Source of the DNA: Planctomycetota bacterium
Lineage (GTDB): Bacteria; Planctomycetota; UBA1135; UBA2386
Direction of reading: 5' to 3'
DNA: 7,167 nucleotides
Assembly (NCBI GenBank): GCA_020425885.1
Contig: JAGQRA010000256.1
Span: 1-7,167 of the forward strand
Made by a program: the position numbers and the translations under genes. Below, piece after piece: positions 1 to 5,541 of the stretch. A model generated the notes under the pieces. That model was not told the DNA's origin. It saw only the letters and a program-made list of their open reading frames with translations, and did not search any database. How positions within the stretch are numbered: position 1 is the first letter of the stretch; the number at the start of each line of letters is the position of its first letter.

Positions 1-41
1 AGGCCGCGGGTCTGGGCGATCAGCCGTTCACGTTCGTTCAT
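1..41 (-). CDS. Start of a gene cut by the left window edge, coupled to the upstream GNAT gene
   Basis: An ATG at 41-39 on the minus strand overlaps the TGA stop of the upstream acetyltransferase gene (bases 41 to 38 read ATGA). The frame stays open to the window edge and gives MNERERLIAQTRG followed by a partial codon. The 4-base overlap is the classic arrangement for translational coupling in an operon, so this is probably the second gene of a unit with the acetyltransferase. Thirteen residues are too few to assign a family. The charged, helical-looking N-terminus without a hydrophobic segment argues mildly for a cytoplasmic protein. Confidence 0.5.
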   Translation of the reverse strand, partial: MNERERLIAQTRG

Positions 42-1027
42 CCGGCACTCCCGATGCGGAACAGGAAATCGCCATCGCCCGGCGACAGCAGCCAGTCGCC
101 CGGATCGGCCGTGCCTTCGCGCAACATCAACACGGGTTCCGGGGCGCCATGCGGCATGGCGTGGAAACCGAGATCGGTCAGCACCGGCTGCAACGAGCGC
201 CGGCGCTCGAGGGCGAACAGCGCCTGCAGGCCGCGCTCGCGGGCGGCACCGAACAGGCTCGCGAGCAGGGCCCTGGCGCACGCGCCGTCGTCGGGCGTGA
301 CCGCGAGCTCGGCGACGTAGCCCTGCGGTTCGGTCGGCGATTCGCTGAGGGCCGCGAGGCCGCGCAGCGAACCGTCGGCGGCGAACGCGCCGAACACGGC
401 ATGCTCGATGAACGGATCGCCGAGGTAGCGCCAGCGCAGGTAGGCGGCGTCGCGCACGGTGACGAAGCGATGGTGCGGCGCGAGGCGAGCGGCGAAGGCG
501 TCGCACTCGGGGCCGAACGAGGTCATCGGCCGGACCTCGATGCCGTCGACCGCTGGCGATCCGTCGAACGGCGGCCCCTTGGCGAACAGCGCGCCTTCGC
601 TGGCCGCATCGACGACGCCGGCGCCGCGTTCCTTCATCAGCGCCGTCGTCGCCGCGGTCGGCGACGTGATGAAGCGGAAGCGTGAGCCCGCGGTCTCGAC
701 CATGGCTCCGGTCAGGCGACGACCGAGGCCGCGGCCGCGCAGCTCCGGGGCGACGCAGAAGTCGACGCCGCAGATGGCCGCCGTGGCCACGCCGTCCAGG
801 AACACGCGGGCCGGCATCATGCCGTAGGTGCCGACGATCTCGCCGTTCAGCTCGGCGATCCACGCCGAGGGCACGCCGTCGATGCGCGCCGGGTTGTCGG
901 CGAAGGCCCATCGTCGCCGCGCGCGTTCGCGATCGACGTCGAGCCCGTCGAAGCAGCGCGCGCGCAGCGCGAGCAGGGCGTCGAGGTCGCCGTCGGCGAA
1001 CGGGCGGATGGATTCGAGGTCGGTCAT
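38..1027 (-). CDS. GNAT family N-acetyltransferase, two GNAT-like halves (329 aa)
   Basis: Predicted cytoplasmic acyl-CoA-dependent acyltransferase; the acceptor is unknown. The N-terminal half (residues 5-150) carries a clear GNAT fold: a strand pair around WIAELNGEIVGTYGMMPARV (56-75), then the acetyl-CoA pyrophosphate-binding motif A, VAPELRGRGLGRRL (92-105), with the R/Q-x-x-G-x-G signature RGRGLG (97-102). Residues 160-305 look like a second, degenerate GNAT domain (strand YVAELAVTPDD at 237-247) without a clean motif A. The C-terminus, DWLLSPGDGDF (311-321), resembles the tail of two-domain GNATs. I chose the ATG at 1027 because it starts MTDLESIRPF right before the first domain strand. 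The frame is open far upstream, but that extension is Arg/Gln/His-rich antisense to the permease gene and not credible protein. Its stop overlaps the next gene's ATG. No strong Shine-Dalgarno is visible. A TTGACA lies 40 bases upstream. Confidence 0.9.
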   Translation of the reverse strand: MTDLESIRPFADGDLDALLALRARCFDGLDVDRERARRRWAFADNPARIDGVPSAWIAELNGEIVGTYGMMPARVFLDGVATAAICGVDFCVAPELRGRGLGRRLTGAMVETAGSRFRFITSPTAATTALMKERGAGVVDAASEGALFAKGPPFDGSPAVDGIEVRPMTSFGPECDAFAARLAPHHRFVTVRDAAYLRWRYLGDPFIEHAVFGAFAADGSLRGLAALSESPTEPQGYVAELAVTPDDGACARALLASLFGAARERGLQALFALERRRSLQPVLTDLGFHAMPHGAPEPVLMLREGTADPGDWLLSPGDGDFLFRIGSAG

Positions 1028-1044
1028 CGTGGCACCAGCAGGCG

Positions 1045-1072
1045 GGCTTACGGCTGGCGGCGTGGGTGTCAA
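1045..1072 (-). promoter_or_regulatory. Possible sigma-70-type promoter of the GNAT gene
   Basis: On the minus strand a perfect consensus -35 hexamer TTGACA (1072-1067) is followed after 16 bases by TAAGCC (1050-1045), a poor -10. Transcription would start roughly 10 bases before the ATG at 1027. The -35 match and its place in the divergent intergenic region are the support. The weak -10 keeps confidence low. Confidence 0.3.
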
Positions 1073-1117
1073 GGACGGGGCGCGCGGTGCCGTTCGTCGG
1101 TCGCCGTCACGCCACGC

Positions 1118-1145
1118 TTGTGCTGCGGTCGGGACGGGCAATACT
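1118..1145 (+). promoter_or_regulatory. Weak candidate promoter of the permease gene
   Basis: TTGTGC (1118-1123), 16 bases, then AATACT (1140-1145, four of six matches to TATAAT). If used, transcription would begin near 1152, almost on the GTG at 1154, giving a nearly leaderless mRNA. That would also exclude the TTG at 1118 as a start. Only the -10 is reasonable, so this is tentative. Confidence 0.2.
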
Positions 1146-1153
1146 GGCCCCGC

Positions 1154-2941
1154 GTGACTCTCGCTGCTGCATGGTCGCTCGCCGTCCTCGTGATCGGGCT
1201 CATCGTCCTGATCGGCGAATGGCTGCCGACCGGGGTCACCGGCCTGTTGATGATCCTGGCGCTGGCCGTGCCCGGAACGCTGACGCCGGAGCAGGCGCTG
1301 TCCGGCCTGGTCGACCCGGCGGTGATCGCCGTCGCCGGCATGCTGGTGATCTCGGCCGGCATCCAGCGCACCGGCGCGATCGGCTACGTCGCCAACGTGT
1401 TCATGGGCAAGGGGCGCAACCCGGCCGCCTCCTATGTCGTGCTGCTGCTCGTGGTGCTGGTGCTGTCGGCGTTCCTGAACAACACGCCGATCGTGCTGGT
1501 CTTCCTCCCCGTCGTGCTCGGGCTCTCCGGTCGCATGAACGAGCCGCCGAGCAGGCTGCTGATCCCGCTGTCGTTCGTGTCGATCCTGGGCGGCATGTGC
1601 ACGCTGCTCGGCACCTCGACGAACCTCGTCATCGCCGGCGCCTTGGTCAAGGTGTCCGGGGGACAGCATCACCTCGGCATGTTCGACTTCACGCGGCTCG
1701 GCGTGGTGCTGGCCGCGGTCGGCACGGTGTTCATCCTGCTGTTCCGCCGGCGGCTGTTGCCCAAGCGCGTCTCGCTGGCGTTGCTGCCGGGCAAGGGCAT
1801 CGCGACCGAGTACATGACGGAGATCGAGGTGCCGGCCGGTTCGCGCTCCGTCGGCCGGACGGTCGGCGAGATGCTCGCGTTCGATCAGGAGGCCAAGGTC
1901 GTCCGATTGCTGCAGCTGATCCGCGACGAGGTCATCCGTCCGGCGCGCTCCGATACCGTGCTCGAGGCCGGCGACACGCTGCTGATCAAGGGCGACCCCA
2001 AGGCGATCATGGCGGCGCGGCGCCGCTCCGGCACACCGGTCGAGACCGGCGAAGGGTCCGGCGACGGCGAGGAGGCGGTGCGCGGTACCGATCAGACCCT
2101 GTTCGAAGTGATCGTCGCGCCGAACTCGTCGCTGCTCGGCCGACGCATCAAGAACCTCGCCTTCGGGCGGCGCTACGACGTCAGTGTGTTCGCCCTGCAA
2201 CGTCGCGGCGACCACCACCGCCGCAAGGTCGAGGACCTGCGACTGAAGCCCGGCGACGTGCTGCTGGTGCAGGGCTCGCGACAGAGCATCGACACGCTGA
2301 AGCGTTCGCCCGACCTGATCGTCGTCGAAGGCGTGCACGAGGCGATCCCGCACACCGAACGCGCACCGCTGGCGTTGCTGGCGGTCGCGGTGTTCATGGT
2401 GCTGGCGATCACCGGGGCGCAGAGCATCGCGATCGCCGCGCTGATCGCCGCGGTCGTGATGGTGCTCAGCCGCTGCCTGACCATGGCCGAGGCCTCCGCG
2501 GCGCTCGCCTGGGACGTGCTGCTGTTGATCGCCGGAACGCTGGCGGTGGGGCAGGCCTTGAGCGAGCACGACGTGGCTTCCGACTGCGCGGCGTGGTTGG
2601 CCGCGGCCTGCGGTCCGTTCGGCAACCACGTCTGTCTGCTCGGCGTGTTCGCTTTCACGACCTGCCTGACGCAGATCCTGTCGAACAACGCCGCCGCCGC
2701 GATCATGACCCCGCTGGCGTTCAAGACCGGCGAGGCCCTGCCCGGCATCGGGCCGATACCGTTCGTGATGGCGGTCGCCTTCGGCGCCAGCTGCGCCTTC
2801 CTGACGCCGATCGCCTACCAGACCAACCTGTTGGTCCACGGTCCGGGCGGCTACCGCTTCTCCGACTTCGGTCGCCTGGGGCTGCCGCTGACGCTGATCC
2901 TCATGGCGCTGGCGACGCTGTTGCTGCCGGTCATGTATTAG
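1154..2941 (+). CDS. SLC13/DASS-family ion permease with two RCK_C (TrkA_C) domains (595 aa)
   Basis: Inner-membrane transporter of the divalent anion/Na+ symporter type; sulfate or another small anion is the likely substrate, which the sequence cannot fix. Hydrophobic segments fill residues 5-200 and 405-593. Family landmarks are present in both halves: FLNNTPIVLVFLPVV (107-121) and GTSTNLV (153-159) in the first, ILSNNAAAAIMTPLAF (508-523) and TPIAYQTNLLVHGPGGY (551-567) in the second. These are the SNT-like ion/substrate-binding hairpins. Between the halves lie two cytoplasmic RCK_C domains (about 220-288 and 314-383), each ending in the usual EAGDTLLIKG / KPGDVLLVQG pattern, probably regulatory ligand-binding modules. 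Start choice: the frame also allows TTG at 1118, which adds 12 Cys/Gly/Arg-rich residues. The GTG at 1154 (MTLAAAWSLAV...) begins directly at the first membrane helix and is preferred. It is divergent from the GNAT gene, monocistronic, and convergent with the nucleotidyltransferase. Confidence 0.92.
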   Translation: MTLAAAWSLAVLVIGLIVLIGEWLPTGVTGLLMILALAVPGTLTPEQALSGLVDPAVIAVAGMLVISAGIQRTGAIGYVANVFMGKGRNPAASYVVLLLVVLVLSAFLNNTPIVLVFLPVVLGLSGRMNEPPSRLLIPLSFVSILGGMCTLLGTSTNLVIAGALVKVSGGQHHLGMFDFTRLGVVLAAVGTVFILLFRRRLLPKRVSLALLPGKGIATEYMTEIEVPAGSRSVGRTVGEMLAFDQEAKVVRLLQLIRDEVIRPARSDTVLEAGDTLLIKGDPKAIMAARRRSGTPVETGEGSGDGEEAVRGTDQTLFEVIVAPNSSLLGRRIKNLAFGRRYDVSVFALQRRGDHHRRKVEDLRLKPGDVLLVQGSRQSIDTLKRSPDLIVVEGVHEAIPHTERAPLALLAVAVFMVLAITGAQSIAIAALIAAVVMVLSRCLTMAEASAALAWDVLLLIAGTLAVGQALSEHDVASDCAAWLAAACGPFGNHVCLLGVFAFTTCLTQILSNNAAAAIMTPLAFKTGEALPGIGPIPFVMAVAFGASCAFLTPIAYQTNLLVHGPGGYRFSDFGRLGLPLTLILMALATLLLPVMY

Positions 2942-2944
2942 CCC

Positions 2945-2970
2945 TCGAACGAGCGCGACAGGAACGTGCG
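2945..2970. repeat. Left copy of an imperfect direct repeat
   Basis: Bases here start TCGAACGAG, then CGCGAC, AGGA, a variable base, CGT, a variable base, CG. A related string lies at 5222-5244, with three bases fewer in the middle. Both copies lie outside the nucleotidyltransferase/ATPase pair. It could be a dispersed intergenic repeat or a chance match in GC-rich DNA. Confidence 0.25.
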
Positions 2971-2983
2971 GTGCAGAAGGCAT

Positions 2984-3008
2984 TCGCGACCGACCGCGTT
3001 CGTCGCGA
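2984..3008. terminator. Candidate bidirectional hairpin between convergent genes
   Basis: TCGCGAC (2984-2990) pairs perfectly with GTCGCGA (3002-3008) across an 11-base loop. It sits between the ends of the permease (2941, plus) and the nucleotidyltransferase (stop codon 3011-3009, minus), touching the latter's stop. There is no T tract on either side, so intrinsic termination would be inefficient. It may instead act only as an mRNA 3'-end barrier. Confidence 0.35.
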
Positions 3009-3644
3009 CTACTCGGGCAGCCTCGTCTCGTTTTGCGCGTATCCCAGGAGCTCGTGGTACTTCGCCTGCACGTAGGGGTGCAGCCGGTCGGCGAAGTCTT
3101 CGGTCAGGGAGTTGGCACGGATCAGTTGGATCACGTCGTCGAAGTCGCGTGGCCGGTCCGGTGCCGACAGGCCGGCAGCCAGCTTCAGCTCGACCAGCTT
3201 GCCCAGCTCCAGGTAGCGATACCCGTCGATCTCGACGCTGGCGTCACCGGGTTCGGGGAAGACGACTCCGCGCGGCGTGCCGTCGCCGGGAATCCCGCCG
3301 GCCAGGAGCACGTCGATCGGGATTCCCCGATCCGTGTCCTCTACTCCACGACTGCCCGCGAAGCGTTCGAGCCAGCCCAGGCCCAGCGAGTTCTCCTTGA
3401 ACCGGCGCAGTCCTTCGGGATCCAGGAGCACGTCGACATCGGTGGTCGCGCGCAGATGACCGTGGGCGTTGACCGCCAACCCGCCGCAGATCGCGTACGG
3501 GATCCCGAGTTCGTCCAGCTTGCCGCACAGACGCCGTAGTGCCTGGTGCACGTCCGATGTGCCCATGAAGAACCTCCCCAACTGCTCGAGCCGATTGCGG
3601 TGACCGGCCAAGGCGTCGGAGGACTTCGCGTTCACGTCGATCAT
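3009..3644 (-). CDS. Nucleotidyltransferase-fold protein, MNT/AbiEii-like (211 aa)
   Basis: The protein has the minimal nucleotidyltransferase core: a helix (QALRRLCGKLDELGIPYAI), then CGGLAVNAHG (53-62) with the GG pair at 54-55, then RATTDVDVLLD (65-75) giving the metal-binding D-x-D (D69, D71), and a third carboxylate in IPIDVLLAGG (D111). The stretch LVELKLAAGL followed by RPRDFDDVIQLI (about 150-175) is the conserved helix after the core in AbiEii-like and DUF6036-like relatives. Such proteins occur as one partner of type IV/VII toxin-antitoxin pairs or as stand-alone nucleotidyltransferases, transferring NMP to protein or tRNA. Here the substrate is unknown. The active-site residues look complete. 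The frame also has GTG at 3653 (three residues longer) and ATG at 3566 (shorter, starting MGTSDVHQAL just before the core); I prefer ATG 3644 but no Shine-Dalgarno decides it. No HEPN or antitoxin gene directly adjoins it. The divergent neighbour is the ATPase. Confidence 0.85.
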   Translation of the reverse strand: MIDVNAKSSDALAGHRNRLEQLGRFFMGTSDVHQALRRLCGKLDELGIPYAICGGLAVNAHGHLRATTDVDVLLDPEGLRRFKENSLGLGWLERFAGSRGVEDTDRGIPIDVLLAGGIPGDGTPRGVVFPEPGDASVEIDGYRYLELGKLVELKLAAGLSAPDRPRDFDDVIQLIRANSLTEDFADRLHPYVQAKYHELLGYAQNETRLPE

Positions 3645-3671
3645 CTTGACCACGTGCTGTTGGTGGGTCGA

Positions 3672-3679
3672 GGGGGGGG
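3672..3679. repeat. G8 homopolymer upstream of the nucleotidyltransferase
   Basis: Eight consecutive G on the plus strand (C8 on the nucleotidyltransferase sense strand), starting 28 bases before its ATG. It is outside any gene. Runs of this length can slip during replication and alter promoter spacing or leader length. Whether it varies is not visible from one sequence. Confidence 0.6.
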
Positions 3680-3734
3680 ATGCCTCGCGCGGGCTCGGGC
3701 CAACTTCTGCCGGCCAAGCTCAACGGACCCGGCC

Positions 3735-3754
3735 TCAGTTTGGGCCGAAGCTGA
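3735..3754. promoter_or_regulatory. Imperfect 20-bp palindrome, possible operator
   Basis: TCAGTTTGGGCCGAAGCTGA is symmetric at eight of ten base pairs (mismatches at 3739/3750 and 3742/3747). It lies in the shared region between the divergent nucleotidyltransferase and ATPase genes, 55 bases before the ATPase ATG, where a dimeric repressor could act on both. No regulator gene is visible in the module, so this is a structural observation with an inferred role. Confidence 0.3.
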
Positions 3755-3762
3755 TGATGTGG

Positions 3763-3791
3763 TTGCATAACGGACATCGTGAGACGAAAAT
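3763..3791 (+). promoter_or_regulatory. Weak candidate promoter of the ATPase gene
   Basis: TTGCAT (3763-3768), 17 bases, then GAAAAT (3786-3791, four of six -10 matches). It lies in a locally AT-richer stretch: 27 of the 58 bases from 3751 to 3808 are G or C, against a much higher level in the surrounding genes. The start point would fall near 3798, between the two possible start codons, favouring the ATG at 3809. Confidence 0.25.
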
Positions 3792-3808
3792 ACAAGGGTA
3801 GAAACGGC

Positions 3809-5188
3809 ATGCAGAGGCGATCAGGCAGTCATCTTCGAGATTGGGCAGCACAGCCAGGCCGGCTCCCAGTCGTTCTCCGGGGCGCGCGACAAACCGGCAA
3901 GACATGGTTGGTAAACAACTTCCAAGATCCTGCCGAGCGGGACGTCGCCACCGTCAACCTCGAACGTGATCCCGACCTGGCCACCTGCTTCGCCAACCCG
4001 GATCCGGCCGCCACCCTGGCGCTGCTCGAGGCGCGACTGCGCAGGCCCATCACACCGGGCCGGACCATCCTGTTCCTCGACGAGATCCAGGCGGTGCCGA
4101 AGCTGCTGGCTAGCCTGCGGTGGTTCGCTGAAGAGCTGCCGAGCCTGCATGTCGTGGCGGCCGGATCGCTGCTCGACTTCGCGCTCGCCGACCCCGAGTT
4201 TGCCATGCCCGTCGGGCGGATCACGTTCGGCCACGTCGAGCCGATGACGTTCGCCGAGTTCCTGATCGCGGTGGGGGAGGAGCGGCTGCTTGCAGCCATC
4301 GAACAGGCTGTGCCCGAAGCGCCGTTGCCGACCGCGTTGCACGAGCAGGCCAGCCAGCTCGTGCGCACCTACGTGCTGGTCGGCGGCATGCCCGCGGCGG
4401 TCAAGGCATGGTGCGAGACACGCTCGTACGTCCACGTCGCGGAACTCCATCGCGACCTGCTGCAGACGATGCGCCACGACTTCGCCAAGTACAAGCGCAA
4501 CGCCGACACCGCATGCATCGACAAGGTGTTCGCCGCCCTGCCGCGACTCGTCGGCCGCAAGTTCCAGCCCGTTCAGGTCGATCGCGACTCTACCGGTCGC
4601 GCGATCAAGGCGGCGTTCCGCCTGCTCTGCCTTGCCCGCGTGGCAACGGCAGTGCGGCGCAGCGCCGCGAATGGCATCCCGCTCGGCGCCGAGGTCGACG
4701 AGCGCTATCGGAAGGTGTGCATGCTCGACATCGGCCTGTTCGCCACGATGAGCGGCATCGATGCGGCGGCGGTGATGGGGGCGCCGGCCGAACGCTTCGT
4801 CAACGAGGGGCAGATCGCCGAGCAGTTCGTGGGACAGGAACTGCGTGCCTGCCGTCCGTTCAATCAGGAACCCGAACTGTTCACCTGGGTGCGCGAGGCG
4901 CGCAGCTCGAACGCCGAGGTCGACTACGTCATCCAGGTGGGAACGCGCATCGTGCCGGTCGAGGTCAAGGCCGGCGCATCGGGGCGACTGCGCAGTCTGC
5001 ACGTGATGGCCGACGAGAAACGGCTCGATGTCGCGGTACGCGTCGGGCCCGAGCCGCTGCAGGTCATCGAGGTGGCGACCGCGGTGCCGGCGCCGCGGCA
5101 GCCGTCGTTCCGGCTGCTGTCGGTGCCGCTCTACATGACGGCGCAGATTCCGCGGCTGGCTGCTCGGATGGGTGAGGCGGTGGGGTGA
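3809..5188 (+). CDS. ATP-binding protein, AAA_14 ATPase with C-terminal DUF4143 (459 aa)
   Basis: Predicted cytoplasmic AAA+-type ATPase fused to a PD-(D/E)xK-like module. Walker A is GARQTGKT (25-32), Walker B is ILFLDEIQ (87-94, with D91-E92), and the strand VVAAGSLLDF (115-124) with its GS pair is the sensor-like element. GHVEPMTFAEFL (141-152) and LVGGMPAAV (190-198) are hallmark strings of this family. DUF4143 follows from about 200; near its end NAEVDYVI (368-375) and PVEVKAG (383-389) match the E-x-D ... E-x-K core of a restriction-endonuclease-like fold. All ATPase residues are intact and the length is normal for the family. Start: a GTG at 3779 adds ten basic residues, but homologues begin about 20-25 residues before Walker A with a MxRxxxxxLxxW pattern, which fits MQRRSGSHLRDW at ATG 3809; AAGGG lies 10 bases upstream. 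The family is widespread and patchily distributed, typical of transferred genes, and its cellular role is unsettled. Confidence 0.94.
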   Translation: MQRRSGSHLRDWAAQPGRLPVVLRGARQTGKTWLVNNFQDPAERDVATVNLERDPDLATCFANPDPAATLALLEARLRRPITPGRTILFLDEIQAVPKLLASLRWFAEELPSLHVVAAGSLLDFALADPEFAMPVGRITFGHVEPMTFAEFLIAVGEERLLAAIEQAVPEAPLPTALHEQASQLVRTYVLVGGMPAAVKAWCETRSYVHVAELHRDLLQTMRHDFAKYKRNADTACIDKVFAALPRLVGRKFQPVQVDRDSTGRAIKAAFRLLCLARVATAVRRSAANGIPLGAEVDERYRKVCMLDIGLFATMSGIDAAAVMGAPAERFVNEGQIAEQFVGQELRACRPFNQEPELFTWVREARSSNAEVDYVIQVGTRIVPVEVKAGASGRLRSLHVMADEKRLDVAVRVGPEPLQVIEVATAVPAPRQPSFRLLSVPLYMTAQIPRLAARMGEAVG

Positions 5189-5221
5189 TCCGGGTGGTGC
5201 GGTGGTGTGAGGCCTTCGCCG

Positions 5222-5244
5222 TCGAACGAGAGCAGGAGCGTCCG
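5222..5244. repeat. Right copy of an imperfect direct repeat
   Basis: TCGAACGAG, AGC, AGGA, one variable base, CGT, one variable base, CG, in the same orientation as 2945-2970. The short distance past the ATPase stop makes it a candidate right flank of the module. The match is too short and gapped to be a demonstrated target-site duplication. Confidence 0.25.
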
Positions 5245-5253
5245 CGTGGCCGT

Positions 5254-5316
5254 TCAGCTGCCAGGAAGCTGCAGCTCACGCTTCGGGGAGATGCTCGAGA
5301 GCTGGTCGGCCTTCAC
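5254..5316 (-). pseudogene. 20-codon stub coupled to the 56-aa gene, possible truncated partner gene
   Basis: A GTG at 5316-5314 overlaps the TGA of the small gene upstream (bases 5316 to 5313 read GTGA) and opens VKADQLSSISPKRELQLPGS before a TGA at 5256-5254. In loci of this kind a nucleotidyltransferase gene commonly follows the small gene with such an overlap, so this may be the first codons of a lost partner. It may equally be a chance short frame: no nucleotidyltransferase motif is left, and I found no continuation in another frame down to the ATPase stop. Confidence 0.2.
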
Positions 5317-5483
5317 TTGCTGCGCTCGGCCTCGCGGACGTCGGGGCAATCGGCGCCGCAGTATCGGTCGCGGAGCTCCTTGGCGGCGTCGAGACGTTCG
5401 TCGGGCGTCATCGACCACTGCTGTTGTTTGTCCCATCGATCCGCGTCCGCGAATGATGTCGACTTGTGTGCTTCGCGCTCCAC
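5313..5483 (-). CDS. Small conserved-type hypothetical protein, nucleotidyltransferase-partner-like (56 aa)
   Basis: A GTG-started frame of 56 codons. The product is charged and soluble: EREAHKSTSFADADRWDKQQ, then MTPDERLDAAKELRDR (25-40, an amphipathic helix opened by a proline turn), then a tail with two cysteines, YCGADCPDVREAERSK (41-56). The pattern SF..AD.WD...Q..MTP.ERL..AKELR.R..G.D.PDVREAER is, from memory, that of small uncharacterised proteins encoded immediately upstream of nucleotidyltransferase genes; I could not search to confirm. Stop codon TAG closes the frame four codons upstream, so GTG 5483 is the only start giving the whole pattern; M25 would leave a fragment. TAGACT lies 6 bases before the GTG and could be a -10 of a near-leaderless transcript, without a matching -35. 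An imperfect hairpin (5488-5506) overlaps it. The opposite strand's long open frame across this region is Arg/Ser-rich and not credible. Confidence 0.6.
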   Translation of the reverse strand: MEREAHKSTSFADADRWDKQQQWSMTPDERLDAAKELRDRYCGADCPDVREAERSK

Positions 5484-5541
5484 GTTGCCAGTCTATCCGG
5501 ACTTGGCTGAGACGCGGTGGCGCCGGGCCGCGACCGCCGAG

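Noticed and set aside
1028..2983. Minus-strand open frame continuing the GNAT gene upstream to give 981 codons
   Set aside because: The extra 650 residues are Arg/Gln/His/Asp-rich with no domain, and are the exact antisense of a well-supported permease. It is a GC-bias artefact; the GNAT gene starts at 1027.
682..3075. Plus-strand open frame of 797 codons in another frame
   Set aside because: Composition is Arg/Ala/Gly/Pro low-complexity and it overlaps the GNAT and permease genes in the wrong frame.
3698..3717. Two GGCCAA direct repeats 14 bases apart upstream of the nucleotidyltransferase
   Set aside because: Six-base repeats of this composition are expected by chance in DNA this GC-rich.
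3821..5002. Minus-strand open frame of 393 codons under the ATPase
   Set aside because: His/Arg/Gln/Leu-rich without any recognisable motif; the plus strand has complete Walker A and B motifs.
5267..5276. Perfect 10-bp palindrome AGCTGCAGCT
   Set aside because: Short and within a GC-rich intergenic stretch, with no promoter or second copy nearby; not enough to call an operator.
5185..5541. Extended N-terminus of the TPR frame starting from a GTG that overlaps the ATPase stop
   Set aside because: The 119 residues are Arg/Ser-rich, contain a run of cysteines, and lie antisense to the better 56-aa frame. The overlap with the ATPase stop is probably coincidental.
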